A DNA stretch of 64,000 bases from Bacteroidota bacterium (lineage in GTDB: Bacteria; Bacteroidota; Bacteroidia; Sphingobacteriales; Sphingobacteriaceae). The position numbers and the translations under genes were made by a program. The notes below the pieces were generated by a model. The model was not told the origin of the DNA and ran no database searches. It saw nothing but the letters and a program-made list of their open reading frames with translations. This document shows, in pieces, positions 23,741 to 32,007 of the stretch (position 1 is the first letter of the stretch; every line of letters begins with the position of its first letter). The stretch is taken from NCBI GenBank assembly GCA_023450085.1, contig JAEXHI010000030.1, positions 124,001-188,000 of the forward strand. The letters are read 5' to 3'.

Positions 23741-25594
23741 ATGGCTGTCAATTCTAATTCTATCTCAACAACCTTAACTCAAATAGCAAACAACAACAAC
23801 GCCATAGTCAATGTCCTCAATAATTCTATGACAAGAATTACCGATAACTCTACGACTATAACCAACATTGCAAACGCAGCTAGCGAAGGTTTTACAGAAC
23901 TTGGAGAAATTGTTTCCGCAATTGATCTAGCAAAGATAGGCGCCAATGCTATCGGCAGTTTTTTAACGCTCGGCATGAATCTCGAAAGTGCCAAAATTAA
24001 ATTTGAAAGTTTGCTTGGCAGTGGTGAAAAGGCCAATAAAGTAATGGCCGATATTTCACAGTACGCAAACAAAACTCCGTACAATAATTCAGACCTATTA
24101 CAAAATGCCGAAACGCTGTTAAAAACAGGTATTGCAGGGGATAAAGTGGTTGAAACGTTGAAATTGCTGGGGGGTGTTTCAGGAGGAAATGTCGCAAACA
24201 TGCAGGCCATGACAGACAGCTTCGCTCAAATGTCATCTAGCGGAACCCTAATGAGTGATCAGCTAAGTCAAATGGTCTCGGCTGGATTCGACCCGCTAAA
24301 GGTGATCTCCGAAACTACAGGCATCAGCTTAGACAAGCTACATAGCAAAATGGCTGCCGGAGCAATCTCTTCTGGCATGGTAGAAGAAGCTTTTAGGTTA
24401 GCCACAGGCCCTGCCGGGGAATTCAATGGGGTTCTCGACACACTATCTCAATCTACGAAAGTTAAAGCCGACAATGCCATAGAGAGTCTGAAAGGAGGAT
24501 TTGCCAGTCTTAGTGAAAGTACGATTGTGCCTTTAGTGGGATCCTTAGCCGATATGGCTAATCAGTTTTTCACTAGCCTTGGCTCTATGCGAGAGACTAT
24601 GCAACCGTTCTTTGATACCTTAAGCCCTTTATGGGATGCTATAATGGGGCTTGTAGATAGCATCTTTGGAGTAGGAGAAGCTACCGACGAAACCTCTGGG
24701 ATATTTGAAAGTATTAATAATGTACTCTCTTTTTTAGAACCTATATTAAGCGGCGTATCAAATGGAATCCGAGCCATTATTTTAGCAATTACTCCATTTA
24801 TGCCTTTGATACAAGGAGTGGCTATCGCTTGGGGGGGACTTAACCTGGCATTCATGCTCTTCAACCTCCTTGTTAACACAAGTTCCATCGGTTTGATTAT
24901 CGGAGCGGTAGTTGTATTGGTTGGGGTAATTACAACTTGCTGGGAACGTTTTGCGGGCTTTAGAGGAGTAATCATGGGCGCTTGGGAAGCTCTAAAGGGC
25001 TTTGGAACGATGATATACAACTACGTCATCAACCGTTTCCGCGAACTTTTAAGTGGTATTACTGGCATAGGCAAAGCATTAATACACTTGTTTAATGGAG
25101 ATTTTGAAAAAGCTTGGGGGGCAGGTAAAAAAGCTGCCAGCGATTTACTGGGCCTTGGTTCTGGTGCAAAACTCATTCAAGATGGAAAAAAAGTAGCCAA
25201 AGAAGTTAGCGCTGCTTATAATTCCGAATTTGCAAAACAGCAAACCCCAGCCGTAGTAAAAGACGCTAAAAAAACTCAGGACAAAGCAGCCTCATTCCAA
25301 CCTACAAAACCATCTAGCGTTTACGACGGTTTGTTGAAAGATGGCAATCCCACAACAGACAAAAACAATAAAAGCACGGGCAGCCCCTCTAATAATTTAG
25401 CAGGAGGTGCCAGCGATGGAATTATCGGCGGCGGCGCCAAAGCCACTAACATCACCATTAACCTGGGTAAAATGCAAGATCAAATCGTGATCAATACCAT
25501 CACCGCAGGAGAAGGCGCCAGCAGTATGCGTCAATTACTAGAAGAGGAATTAAACCGTTTATTAGGCTCGGTGGCGGCCATGCAAACCACATAA
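23741..25594 (+). CDS. tail tape measure protein
   Basis: 617 residues. A helical N-terminal third contains the tape-measure domain (SAKIKFESLLGSGEKA.., LSQMVSAGFDPLKVIS, MAAGAISSGMVEEAF). Several hydrophobic helices follow (about 345-415: IRAIILAITPFMPLI, VAIAWGGLNLAFMLF, IIGAVVVLVGVITTCW), then a Gly/Ser/Lys-rich tail. At roughly 0.15 nm per residue the tail would be about 90 nm long, a short contractile tail. It follows the chaperones as expected. Confidence 0.88.
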   Translation: MAVNSNSISTTLTQIANNNNAIVNVLNNSMTRITDNSTTITNIANAASEGFTELGEIVSAIDLAKIGANAIGSFLTLGMNLESAKIKFESLLGSGEKANKVMADISQYANKTPYNNSDLLQNAETLLKTGIAGDKVVETLKLLGGVSGGNVANMQAMTDSFAQMSSSGTLMSDQLSQMVSAGFDPLKVISETTGISLDKLHSKMAAGAISSGMVEEAFRLATGPAGEFNGVLDTLSQSTKVKADNAIESLKGGFASLSESTIVPLVGSLADMANQFFTSLGSMRETMQPFFDTLSPLWDAIMGLVDSIFGVGEATDETSGIFESINNVLSFLEPILSGVSNGIRAIILAITPFMPLIQGVAIAWGGLNLAFMLFNLLVNTSSIGLIIGAVVVLVGVITTCWERFAGFRGVIMGAWEALKGFGTMIYNYVINRFRELLSGITGIGKALIHLFNGDFEKAWGAGKKAASDLLGLGSGAKLIQDGKKVAKEVSAAYNSEFAKQQTPAVVKDAKKTQDKAASFQPTKPSSVYDGLLKDGNPTTDKNNKSTGSPSNNLAGGASDGIIGGGAKATNITINLGKMQDQIVINTITAGEGASSMRQLLEEELNRLLGSVAAMQTT

Positions 25595-25600
25595 AATGAT

Positions 25601-26191
25601 ATGGAACTTTCAATAAAAGAACTCACCGCATTGGCTCATTTAAGCTATATCGCATCACCCTACCCCGATTTCGGAGGGTTAAAAAAAGACGCCTTGAAAA
25701 GAAAGGCCCAAAGCTACTACCTCCACGATGTTTATAACGTAGACCAGCAAGCAGCTTTAGGCAAACCATACTTCATGACCTTAGCAGTACAAAGCGCAAA
25801 AGAAACAATATGGTTTCCTAATGAGCCCCTCGTGTCTATCTCTAGAAAAAAAACGATTGTAGAAACGGCAACGGTCGGCGAGAATCGTACTGGGACAGTA
25901 AAAGAATACATCTGTGCAGAAGACTACGAAGTTGAAATCAAAGGAGTAATTATTGGCGATGACGATAGCTATCCAGCAGAAGAAGTAAAAAAGCTAAATG
26001 ATCTTTTCAACATCAAAGAGACATTGGAAATACGGAAAAATCCTTTTTTTGAGCTTTTTGGCATACAGCGCCTCATCTTAAAAACCATCAGTTTCGACGA
26101 GATGGTAGGCAAACAAAGCATTCAAAAATATGCGATAAAGGCCGTGAGTGAAGAACCATTTTTTGCAGAACTAGAGAATAGGAAAAAATAA
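25601..26191 (+). CDS. tail/baseplate protein, DUF6046-like
   Basis: 196 residues placed between tape measure and hub. It has a beta-rich core (WFPNEPLVSISRKKTIVET, VKEYICAEDYEVEIKGVIIG) typical of proteins that join tube end to hub, and an RLILKTISFDEMVG strand near 155. I think it belongs to the DUF6046 group of Bacteroidota phages. It may be the functional match of Mu gp43/N or a tube initiator. Its stop overlaps the next start. Confidence 0.6.
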   Translation: MELSIKELTALAHLSYIASPYPDFGGLKKDALKRKAQSYYLHDVYNVDQQAALGKPYFMTLAVQSAKETIWFPNEPLVSISRKKTIVETATVGENRTGTVKEYICAEDYEVEIKGVIIGDDDSYPAEEVKKLNDLFNIKETLEIRKNPFFELFGIQRLILKTISFDEMVGKQSIQKYAIKAVSEEPFFAELENRKK

Positions 26192-27168
26192 TGTTTGTTT
26201 TAACTGGACACTTTGAAATAGGGGACTATAAGTTCGAAGCCATTAATGAGGTAGAGATTACCCGCAACATTGACGAAATCAGCGGAAGCGCGGTAATTAA
26301 AATGCCGTCGAAGTTTTTTGTCAAGCAAAATGGCGCTTTAAGATATACCGAAGAAGCAATTGCCGCTGGAGATCCTGTGAAAATCACTATAGGATACAAA
26401 GATAAATTGGTGAAACAGGAATTTGTGGGCTTTGTAGACAGCATTAAAACGGGAAACATCATACAGATCAATTGCACCGATGGTTTACGGCCTTTGAAAC
26501 GCAAGGATTTCAAATGCAATGAGCAAAAAACCACCCTTATCAAAATACTTAAAAAGATTGTTGAAGGAACAGGAATCAAACTAGCTACCAAACTCCCAGA
26601 AGTAAAACTGGAAAAGTTTACCCGCAAGGAGGGCAACGCCATGCAAGCCCTACAATCACTAAAAGAACAAACGGGTTTGAGCATTTTCCTTAATGACGAA
26701 GGTAAGCTACACTGCGGATTACAGCAATTATTCAATATTGGGGAATATGCAGCCTACGACCTCAATTACAATATTGTAAAAAACGATTTGCAGATCCGTA
26801 CTAAAAGCGACAAGAAAATAAAGATCGTTTATACCGCAAAAACCAAGGACAATCAGAAAATTAGCGTAGAGGCAGGAGATAAGGATGGCGAATTGCAGGA
26901 AATTACCCAGCAAATGGTTTTGGATGTTGACACACTAAAACAGATGGCTAACAACCACCTCTCAAAACTTCAATATGATGGATATGAGGGCGATTTAACA
27001 AGCTTTCTAATTCCTTATGCCGCACCAGCAATGGGAGCCAAAATTATCGACGACAAACGTCCGCACCGAAACGGAGTATACCTTATCAAAAAGGTAATTA
27101 CCACCTTCGGTACAAATGGAGCCAGACGAAAAGTAAGTATCGGGAACAAATTATCTAACGAAACATGA
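26191..27168 (+). CDS. baseplate hub protein (gpD/gp44-like)
   Basis: 325 residues, beta-rich. The first part (about 1-100) has the hub fold signature FVGFVDSIKTGNIIQINCTDGLRPLKRK (in parts), then a domain with LKKIVEGTGIKL and AMQALQSLKEQTGLSIFLNDEG, which is typical of P2 gpD/Mu gp44-type late-control-D hubs. The C-terminus ends with YLIKKVITTFGTNGARRKVSIG. It should form the central trimer of the baseplate that carries the spike. It overlaps both neighbours, so the genes are tightly coupled. Confidence 0.8.
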   Translation: MFVLTGHFEIGDYKFEAINEVEITRNIDEISGSAVIKMPSKFFVKQNGALRYTEEAIAAGDPVKITIGYKDKLVKQEFVGFVDSIKTGNIIQINCTDGLRPLKRKDFKCNEQKTTLIKILKKIVEGTGIKLATKLPEVKLEKFTRKEGNAMQALQSLKEQTGLSIFLNDEGKLHCGLQQLFNIGEYAAYDLNYNIVKNDLQIRTKSDKKIKIVYTAKTKDNQKISVEAGDKDGELQEITQQMVLDVDTLKQMANNHLSKLQYDGYEGDLTSFLIPYAAPAMGAKIIDDKRPHRNGVYLIKKVITTFGTNGARRKVSIGNKLSNET

Positions 27169-27656
27169 GCGAGACCATCAGAACAGCTTTAAAGCTGATT
27201 ACCAAACAAGATACCGACACCAATATCATGACGGTTCTATCGGTAGATAAAAAAAATGGCACCTGCACTTGTGACGATGGATTTATTACCCATACCGATG
27301 TGAGACTTTCGGCAATTATCGATGAAAAAGCACAGAAGCTTTACGTCATCCCCAAGGTAGGCACTACGGTACTGGTAACACCAATTGAAGCCGACTACAA
27401 CCTACAGTTTGTAGCCATGGCCAGCGAAGTAGAGGAATTTTATTTAGGCATAGATCAAGTAGTATTTGATATCAGCAAAGAAGGTTTCCTGCTCAAAAAA
27501 GAGAACGAAACCCTCAGGACGATCATGCTCGACCTCCTATCGGCCATAAAAGCCATGAAATTTACCACTAACGCAGGGCCTACCATTGCCCTGGTGAACG
27601 CCGCACAATTTACAGGCATTGAAAACAGAGTTAAAGACTTTTTAAAAGCAGATTAA
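27165..27656 (+). CDS. baseplate spike protein (gpV/gp45-like)
   Basis: 163 residues, overlapping the hub gene by four bases. An OB-like domain (about 20-95: MTVLSVDKKNGTCTCDDG, LSAIIDEKAQKLYVIPKVGTTVLVTP in parts) is followed by a short beta segment and a helical end (TIMLDLLSAIKAMKF). The order hub then spike is that of P2, Mu and R-type pyocins. No metal-binding HxH tip motif is visible, so the tip may be a separate protein. Confidence 0.7.
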   Translation: MSETIRTALKLITKQDTDTNIMTVLSVDKKNGTCTCDDGFITHTDVRLSAIIDEKAQKLYVIPKVGTTVLVTPIEADYNLQFVAMASEVEEFYLGIDQVVFDISKEGFLLKKENETLRTIMLDLLSAIKAMKFTTNAGPTIALVNAAQFTGIENRVKDFLKAD

Positions 27657-27875
27657 ATGGCATTAGATAGCAATAGGTTAAAAGCCAAGATCAAAGAAGC
27701 ATTTGAGGCTGAGCAGAATGAGCAAAATGACCATAACACTGCTTTAGATAGGATCGCCGACAAATTAGCACAAGCAATTGTGGAAGAGATTAAACAGCTC
27801 AGAATAAACTATAGCAATGGTTTATTAGCACCAAACGGAGCGGTAACAGGAACCATTAATGCCAGCATATCCTAA
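27657..27875 (+). CDS. small baseplate-region protein
   Basis: 72 residues, starting directly after the spike stop. Helical (LKAKIKEAFEAEQNEQNDH.., LDRIADKLAQAIVEEIKQL) with a C-terminal LLAPNGAVTGTINASIS that looks like the end of a beta strand. It is a common kind of small protein between spike and wedge genes in Bacteroidota phages. Function unknown. Confidence 0.6.
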   Translation: MALDSNRLKAKIKEAFEAEQNEQNDHNTALDRIADKLAQAIVEEIKQLRINYSNGLLAPNGAVTGTINASIS

Positions 27876-28171
27876 TGGAAGAGTTTTTCAAAAATTACTT
27901 AAGCGAATTGGTCCTGGCTATCATCGGCGCTTTTTTAGGCTGGTTCTTTCAGCGCAAAAAACAACTTGCCGAACTAAGGGGCAGCGAAATTGAAAACGCA
28001 GAAAAGGGATTGCAGTATTACCGCCAAATGGTTGATGACCTGGGCAATCGTTTAACCCAGGCCATTGTAGAGCTTAACGCCACCAAAATGGTGATTAAGG
28101 AACTGGAAGAAAAGATAGAAGCACTTACAGAAGAACTGAGGAAATACAAGCAGTTAAACGGGAAATTATAA
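27875..28171 (+). CDS. single-pass membrane protein with coiled coil, spanin- or holin-like
   Basis: 98 residues. One membrane segment (about 10-25: ELVLAIIGAFLGWFFQ) is followed by RKK and a long charged helix with heptad pattern to the end (VIKELEEKIEALTEELRKYK). This is the shape of an inner-membrane spanin (Rz-like) or other lysis accessory. Here it lies within the baseplate genes, away from the lysin. It shares a base with both neighbours' stop and start codons. Confidence 0.55.
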   Translation: MEEFFKNYLSELVLAIIGAFLGWFFQRKKQLAELRGSEIENAEKGLQYYRQMVDDLGNRLTQAIVELNATKMVIKELEEKIEALTEELRKYKQLNGKL

Positions 28172-28461
28172 TGCAGATCAAGGCACAACACAATCAATCG
28201 GTTTTGGACTTACTGTTACAGCATACAGGAAGTTTGGCAAGCGCACTCACATTTGCCATGGCCAACCAAATGTCTATTACAGACGAACTGGGCATTGGCT
28301 CAAGCTATGTTTTACCTGATGGGGTGACTACCGACACGGATATTTTAAATTATTACACCAATAACGCCTACAAACCCGCCACAGGCAACGCGGTGATGGT
28401 TATTAATACTGATTATGGTATCGGCGAAATGGCAATAGCACAAACATTTATAATAAGATAA
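28171..28461 (+). CDS. LysM-like tail protein (gpX-like)
   Basis: 96 residues. The N-terminal half matches the LysM pattern: QSVLDLLLQHTGSLASALTFA, then MSITDELGIGSSYVLP (about 8-52). In P2, gpX is a LysM-type baseplate protein that binds near the hub. The C-terminal half is beta-rich and ends in MAIAQTFIIR. It fits a hub-baseplate connector. Confidence 0.6.
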   Translation: MQIKAQHNQSVLDLLLQHTGSLASALTFAMANQMSITDELGIGSSYVLPDGVTTDTDILNYYTNNAYKPATGNAVMVINTDYGIGEMAIAQTFIIR

Positions 28462-29300
28462 TGGCTAGAAGTATAGATCAAATTCAAACAGAAATTATTC
28501 AAACGAAAGAGCAAAACCAAGCATTGGCGGGGCTCACCAGTACAAGCAAAACTTCCATCTGGCAGCTAATTACTTATGTGGTTGCATACGCCATTTATAC
28601 TTTAGAGGTATTATTTGATGCCCATAAAGCTGAAACTGATAATGCAATTGCTCTGTTAAAACCCCACACCAAACGTTGGTACAGGCAAAAAGCGCTCGAC
28701 TTCCAATATGGTTTCGACCTGATAGAAGATAGTGACAAGTATAACAACACCGTTGTAGAAAACGAGATCATTGAGCAAAGCAAAATCATCAAGTATGCAG
28801 CCGTAACAGAAGCAACAGACCAAAGCAGGGTGATTATTAAAATTGCAACGGAAACCGCTGGGAAACTGAGTCCTATTGAACCGCAAGAAAAGTTTGCTTT
28901 TGACGCTTACATCAACGAGATCAAAGATGCAGGCGTAAGTGTAAACACCATCAATTTCCAGCCAGACAAGCTTTACCTCAACATGAAGATTTTTTACGAT
29001 CCTTTGGTTCTAGATGCTCAAGGAAATAGCATCATCAGTGGAGGTAGACCAGTAGAAGACGCAATTCTCAATTATTTGAAGAACCTACCATTTGATGGTC
29101 AACTGGTACTGGCACATTTGGTAGATGCGCTTCAAAAAGTAGAAGGTGTACTCATCCCCCATTTAGAGAGTGCTGAAAGCTCTTGGATAGACGGCATCAT
29201 TAACAATTACGGTCCTGCAGTTCCTATTGACGTGAGAGCAACGCCAGCATCTGGATATTTTGAAGTGGTAAACTTTAACAACATCAGCTATGTGGTATAA
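28461..29300 (+). CDS. baseplate J-like wedge protein
   Basis: 279 residues. An N-terminal helical part (MARSIDQIQTEIIQTKEQNQ..) is followed by the J core: VITEATDQSRVIIKIATET.. with PQEKFAFDAYINEIKDAGVSV (about 140-165), LYLNMKIFYDP, the GGRPVEDAILNYLKNLPFDGQ helix and FVEVVNFNNI end. The baseplate J fold of Mu gp47/P2 gpJ is recognised with fair confidence. Followed, with an overlap, by the gpI-like gene. Confidence 0.75.
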   Translation: MARSIDQIQTEIIQTKEQNQALAGLTSTSKTSIWQLITYVVAYAIYTLEVLFDAHKAETDNAIALLKPHTKRWYRQKALDFQYGFDLIEDSDKYNNTVVENEIIEQSKIIKYAAVTEATDQSRVIIKIATETAGKLSPIEPQEKFAFDAYINEIKDAGVSVNTINFQPDKLYLNMKIFYDPLVLDAQGNSIISGGRPVEDAILNYLKNLPFDGQLVLAHLVDALQKVEGVLIPHLESAESSWIDGIINNYGPAVPIDVRATPASGYFEVVNFNNISYVV

Positions 29301-29760
29301 AATCGATTTCAACAAGCTCGTTGTTCTGCTCTCACCCACTTTTCTGCGCAAAGCAACCTTTTTAGCTTGGTTACAAACATTAGTTACCCCCATCATCACC
29401 CTACACCAACAATGGTACCTTAAAAGGGAAGACAATTTAAATCGGCTTCGCCACAACGGACAGGTGTGCTATTTACGAAAGGCGTTGAACGACAACTTTG
29501 ACCCTTCATTACGCCGCATTACCCTCACCGAAGGAAACAGATACTCCCGCAAATACATTTATACCAACATTGAGCAGCAAGCACAATATCTAGGCGTAAA
29601 GTACCTCAGGCAAAGTGCGGATTATGCCGATACAGGGGTAGATTTTAGAGTAGTAGTTCCGAAAGGATTTGATTTAACAAACAATAAATACCAGCTACAA
29701 GCCTTAGTTGACTTTTACAAGCTGGCAGGAAAAAGATATATAATTGAAGTAAATGAATAA
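29290..29760 (+). CDS. tail protein I-like baseplate protein
   Basis: 156 residues, overlapping gpJ by eleven bases. The N-terminal helix FNKLVVLLSPTFLRKATFLAWLQTLVTP (in parts) resembles the first helix of P2 gpI/Mu gp48, the protein that joins the wedge to the tail fibre. The C-terminal part is beta-rich with GVDFRVVVPKGFDLTNNKYQL. Position directly after J and before the fibre supports the call. Confidence 0.65.
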   Translation: MWYKIDFNKLVVLLSPTFLRKATFLAWLQTLVTPIITLHQQWYLKREDNLNRLRHNGQVCYLRKALNDNFDPSLRRITLTEGNRYSRKYIYTNIEQQAQYLGVKYLRQSADYADTGVDFRVVVPKGFDLTNNKYQLQALVDFYKLAGKRYIIEVNE

Positions 29761-30613
29761 CGTGCTTTTACAACAAACGGGTGGTTTTCCGTTGGAAACC
29801 GACACGTTGAATTTTATGCAAAATGCCTATAGCTTCCTACAGCATATGGCCGCTCTTGGGGGCAACAACTACATTCTATCGGGGTGCACCGTCATGGGAT
29901 CTACGGTAAGCAATGGTGTAGTGGTGATTGATGGTGAAGTTTTAGAATTCAGAGGTGGCCTTATACAATCTACAGTGGTTGTAAGAGAAGATAAAGCCAC
30001 CAGACCTTTCGAAAGTGGACAGGTGAAGGATGTATACTTTACCAGGTATGTCACCTTTGGTACCGGCACAGGAGCCATTGCCTGGGACAGCCTAGTGCGC
30101 TTTAAGCCACTATTGGCCTTTAAAGACTTACCTACCGAAAAAAGCAATGCCATTGATTTGGACGACGAGAACAAGTTGGCTACCGCAAAAGCCGTAAAAC
30201 TGTTGAACGACAAGGTAGAAGCCAGATTACCCTCTGGAGCTATTATCATCTGGAGTGGAAGTATTACCGCCGTCCCCACTGGATTTGCGCTGTGCGATGG
30301 ACAAGGCGGTCGCCCCGATTTGAGAGACAAATTCGTATTGGGAGCAGGCTTAGGTTATCCTGTTGGCGCAATAGGTGGTGAAGCTGAACATCAATTAACG
30401 ATCAACGAATTAGCAAGGTTCAATGTGAATGTAAATATTCCTACAAGAAGAAACTACGGTTCGCAAAGCAGCGGCGGCACCAATGCTTTAGCCAGGGAAG
30501 AAAAAGGTGGAGCCGACGCCACTAAATCCTATGGATCAGGCACAATAGGTGGTGACATGCCACACAATAACATGCCGCCATACTACTCATTGGCTTACAT
30601 TATTAAATTATAA
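29753..30613 (+). CDS. tail fibre / collar-domain receptor-binding protein
   Basis: 286 residues. A C-terminal phage tail collar domain is clear: LPSGAIIIWSGS, PTGFALCDGQGGRPDLRDKF (about 170-192), then GGEAEHQLTINELA and the end HNNMPPYYSLAYIIK, as in T4 gp12-like and microcystin-dependent-type proteins. The N-terminal half is beta-rich with DGEVLEFRGGLIQ. It is a short tail fibre that would bind the cell surface. It has no signal peptide, unlike the three longer fibres. Confidence 0.8.
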   Translation: MNNVLLQQTGGFPLETDTLNFMQNAYSFLQHMAALGGNNYILSGCTVMGSTVSNGVVVIDGEVLEFRGGLIQSTVVVREDKATRPFESGQVKDVYFTRYVTFGTGTGAIAWDSLVRFKPLLAFKDLPTEKSNAIDLDDENKLATAKAVKLLNDKVEARLPSGAIIIWSGSITAVPTGFALCDGQGGRPDLRDKFVLGAGLGYPVGAIGGEAEHQLTINELARFNVNVNIPTRRNYGSQSSGGTNALAREEKGGADATKSYGSGTIGGDMPHNNMPPYYSLAYIIKL

Positions 30614-30616
30614 TTT

Positions 30617-31138
30617 ATGGCAAAGCAAACATTAAATATCATTAAAAACTGGTTTAAAACTGGTTTAAAGCCAACACAAGCTCAGTTTTGGGATACATGG
30701 GACAGCTTTTGGCATAAAGACGAAACCATCCCAGCAAGCAGTATCGAAAATCTGGATAGTCGATTTAACCAAAAGGCTGATCAGGAAGCGTTCCAAGCCC
30801 ACTTGTCAGACACTGATGCGCACGGCATTTCCACAAAGGCAAATGCAGTAGATCTTTTGGCAGAAATACAAGCCAGGGAACAGGCTGATCAGGCCTTAGC
30901 GCTTCAAATTGCTGAAATGCAAGGCGAAGTCATTATAGTAACCCGAATGGGAGAAGAAGTAGATGCCAACGGGGATTTAGACCTTTCCACAGAGGAATTA
31001 CCCGAAGCTCCGCGACAGCCAACGGTTTACATAGACGAGATAGCCGGCAGCTGGCAAATCCAATACAATAAATCAACTAAAGTGTTAACAGGGCTGTATG
31101 GCATCTCACCAGAGGCCACAATCGAAATTATTTTCTAA
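30617..31138 (+). CDS. tail fibre accessory protein
   Basis: 173 residues. It begins KQTLNIIKNWFKTGLKPTQAQFWDTWDSFWHKDE (in parts), a pattern common in fibre-linked proteins of Bacteroidota phages. Coiled-coil residues about 45-110 (ENLDSRFNQKADQEAFQAHL, LLAEIQAREQADQALALQI) are followed by a small beta domain with GSWQIQYNKST. It is probably a fibre adaptor or baseplate link. Confidence 0.6.
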   Translation: MAKQTLNIIKNWFKTGLKPTQAQFWDTWDSFWHKDETIPASSIENLDSRFNQKADQEAFQAHLSDTDAHGISTKANAVDLLAEIQAREQADQALALQIAEMQGEVIIVTRMGEEVDANGDLDLSTEELPEAPRQPTVYIDEIAGSWQIQYNKSTKVLTGLYGISPEATIEIIF

Positions 31139-31998
31139 TGAGACAGATCTTACTTTTTATCTTGATGTTATTTGCTTCTGTAGCAAGTGCTCAACAACAA
31201 AACATTACGGTTGATTCCATTGCCATTGGCCGCAAGCCTACCAGCAAAATCAACTTGGACGGCAGCATTACCGCTAAAAACTTTAACGGCAAACGCCCCA
31301 TTACTGGAAGCGTGGCTACTGGGCAAAATCCAAATACTAATGATTTGGTAGCTTGGTTAAACTCGGTGTTTTATCCTAGCCAAGCACCAGTTGCTACGCT
31401 TACTGGTGGCATCACTTATGAAATGAGTTCACCGTCCATTCCTTCCGTTACCAATCTAAGCTGGTCATATGGCAGACAGCTGGCCACAGAAAACATAAGT
31501 ACTGTGACCATAAATCAGGGAGTGGGTAGCGTTTTTACAACACAACCTAGCGCTGGTGGTTATGTTAACGGAACCATCCCTGTAACCGTAACACCCAACA
31601 ACAACACTACTTTTACCCTTACGGTAACTACGATAGATGGAAAAACAGCAACGGCGTCCACCTCCGTCAGTTTCCTGCCTAAAAAGTTTTGGGGCCGCAC
31701 TAGTAAAACGGCTGCAGATATTAACGATCTGTTCAACTCTTCGGGTGGCGGCACCCAGTTATCAGCAAACAAATCAGGCACCTACAATATAATGGCAAGT
31801 GGTTCTAATAGAGTGTTTGTGGCCTACCCTACCACTCTTGGCGACTTAACAAGTATCAATATTGGCGGCTTGGAAAGTATTGAAGCTTTCTCTAAAACGG
31901 TAATATCCTATACCTCTGTGAACGGTTACACCCAAAATTACAATGTGTACACTTCAAACAACGAAACAGGCGGTAACGTAACGGCGGTTATTCAATAA
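31138..31998 (+). CDS. secreted fibre-module protein
   Basis: 286 residues. It starts with a signal peptide (MRQILLFILMLFASVASAQ) whose end fits signal peptidase I. The mature part is beta-sandwich-like and Ser/Thr-rich (VTVTPNNNTTFTLTVTTIDG; TSVSFLPKKFWGRTSKTAADI). The start overlaps the preceding stop (TAATG). I cannot name a family. It is placed between the fibre adaptor and the first long fibre, so it is likely part of the receptor-binding apparatus. Confidence 0.6.
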   Translation: MRQILLFILMLFASVASAQQQNITVDSIAIGRKPTSKINLDGSITAKNFNGKRPITGSVATGQNPNTNDLVAWLNSVFYPSQAPVATLTGGITYEMSSPSIPSVTNLSWSYGRQLATENISTVTINQGVGSVFTTQPSAGGYVNGTIPVTVTPNNNTTFTLTVTTIDGKTATASTSVSFLPKKFWGRTSKTAADINDLFNSSGGGTQLSANKSGTYNIMASGSNRVFVAYPTTLGDLTSINIGGLESIEAFSKTVISYTSVNGYTQNYNVYTSNNETGGNVTAVIQ

Positions 31999-32007
31999 AA
32001 TCATACC

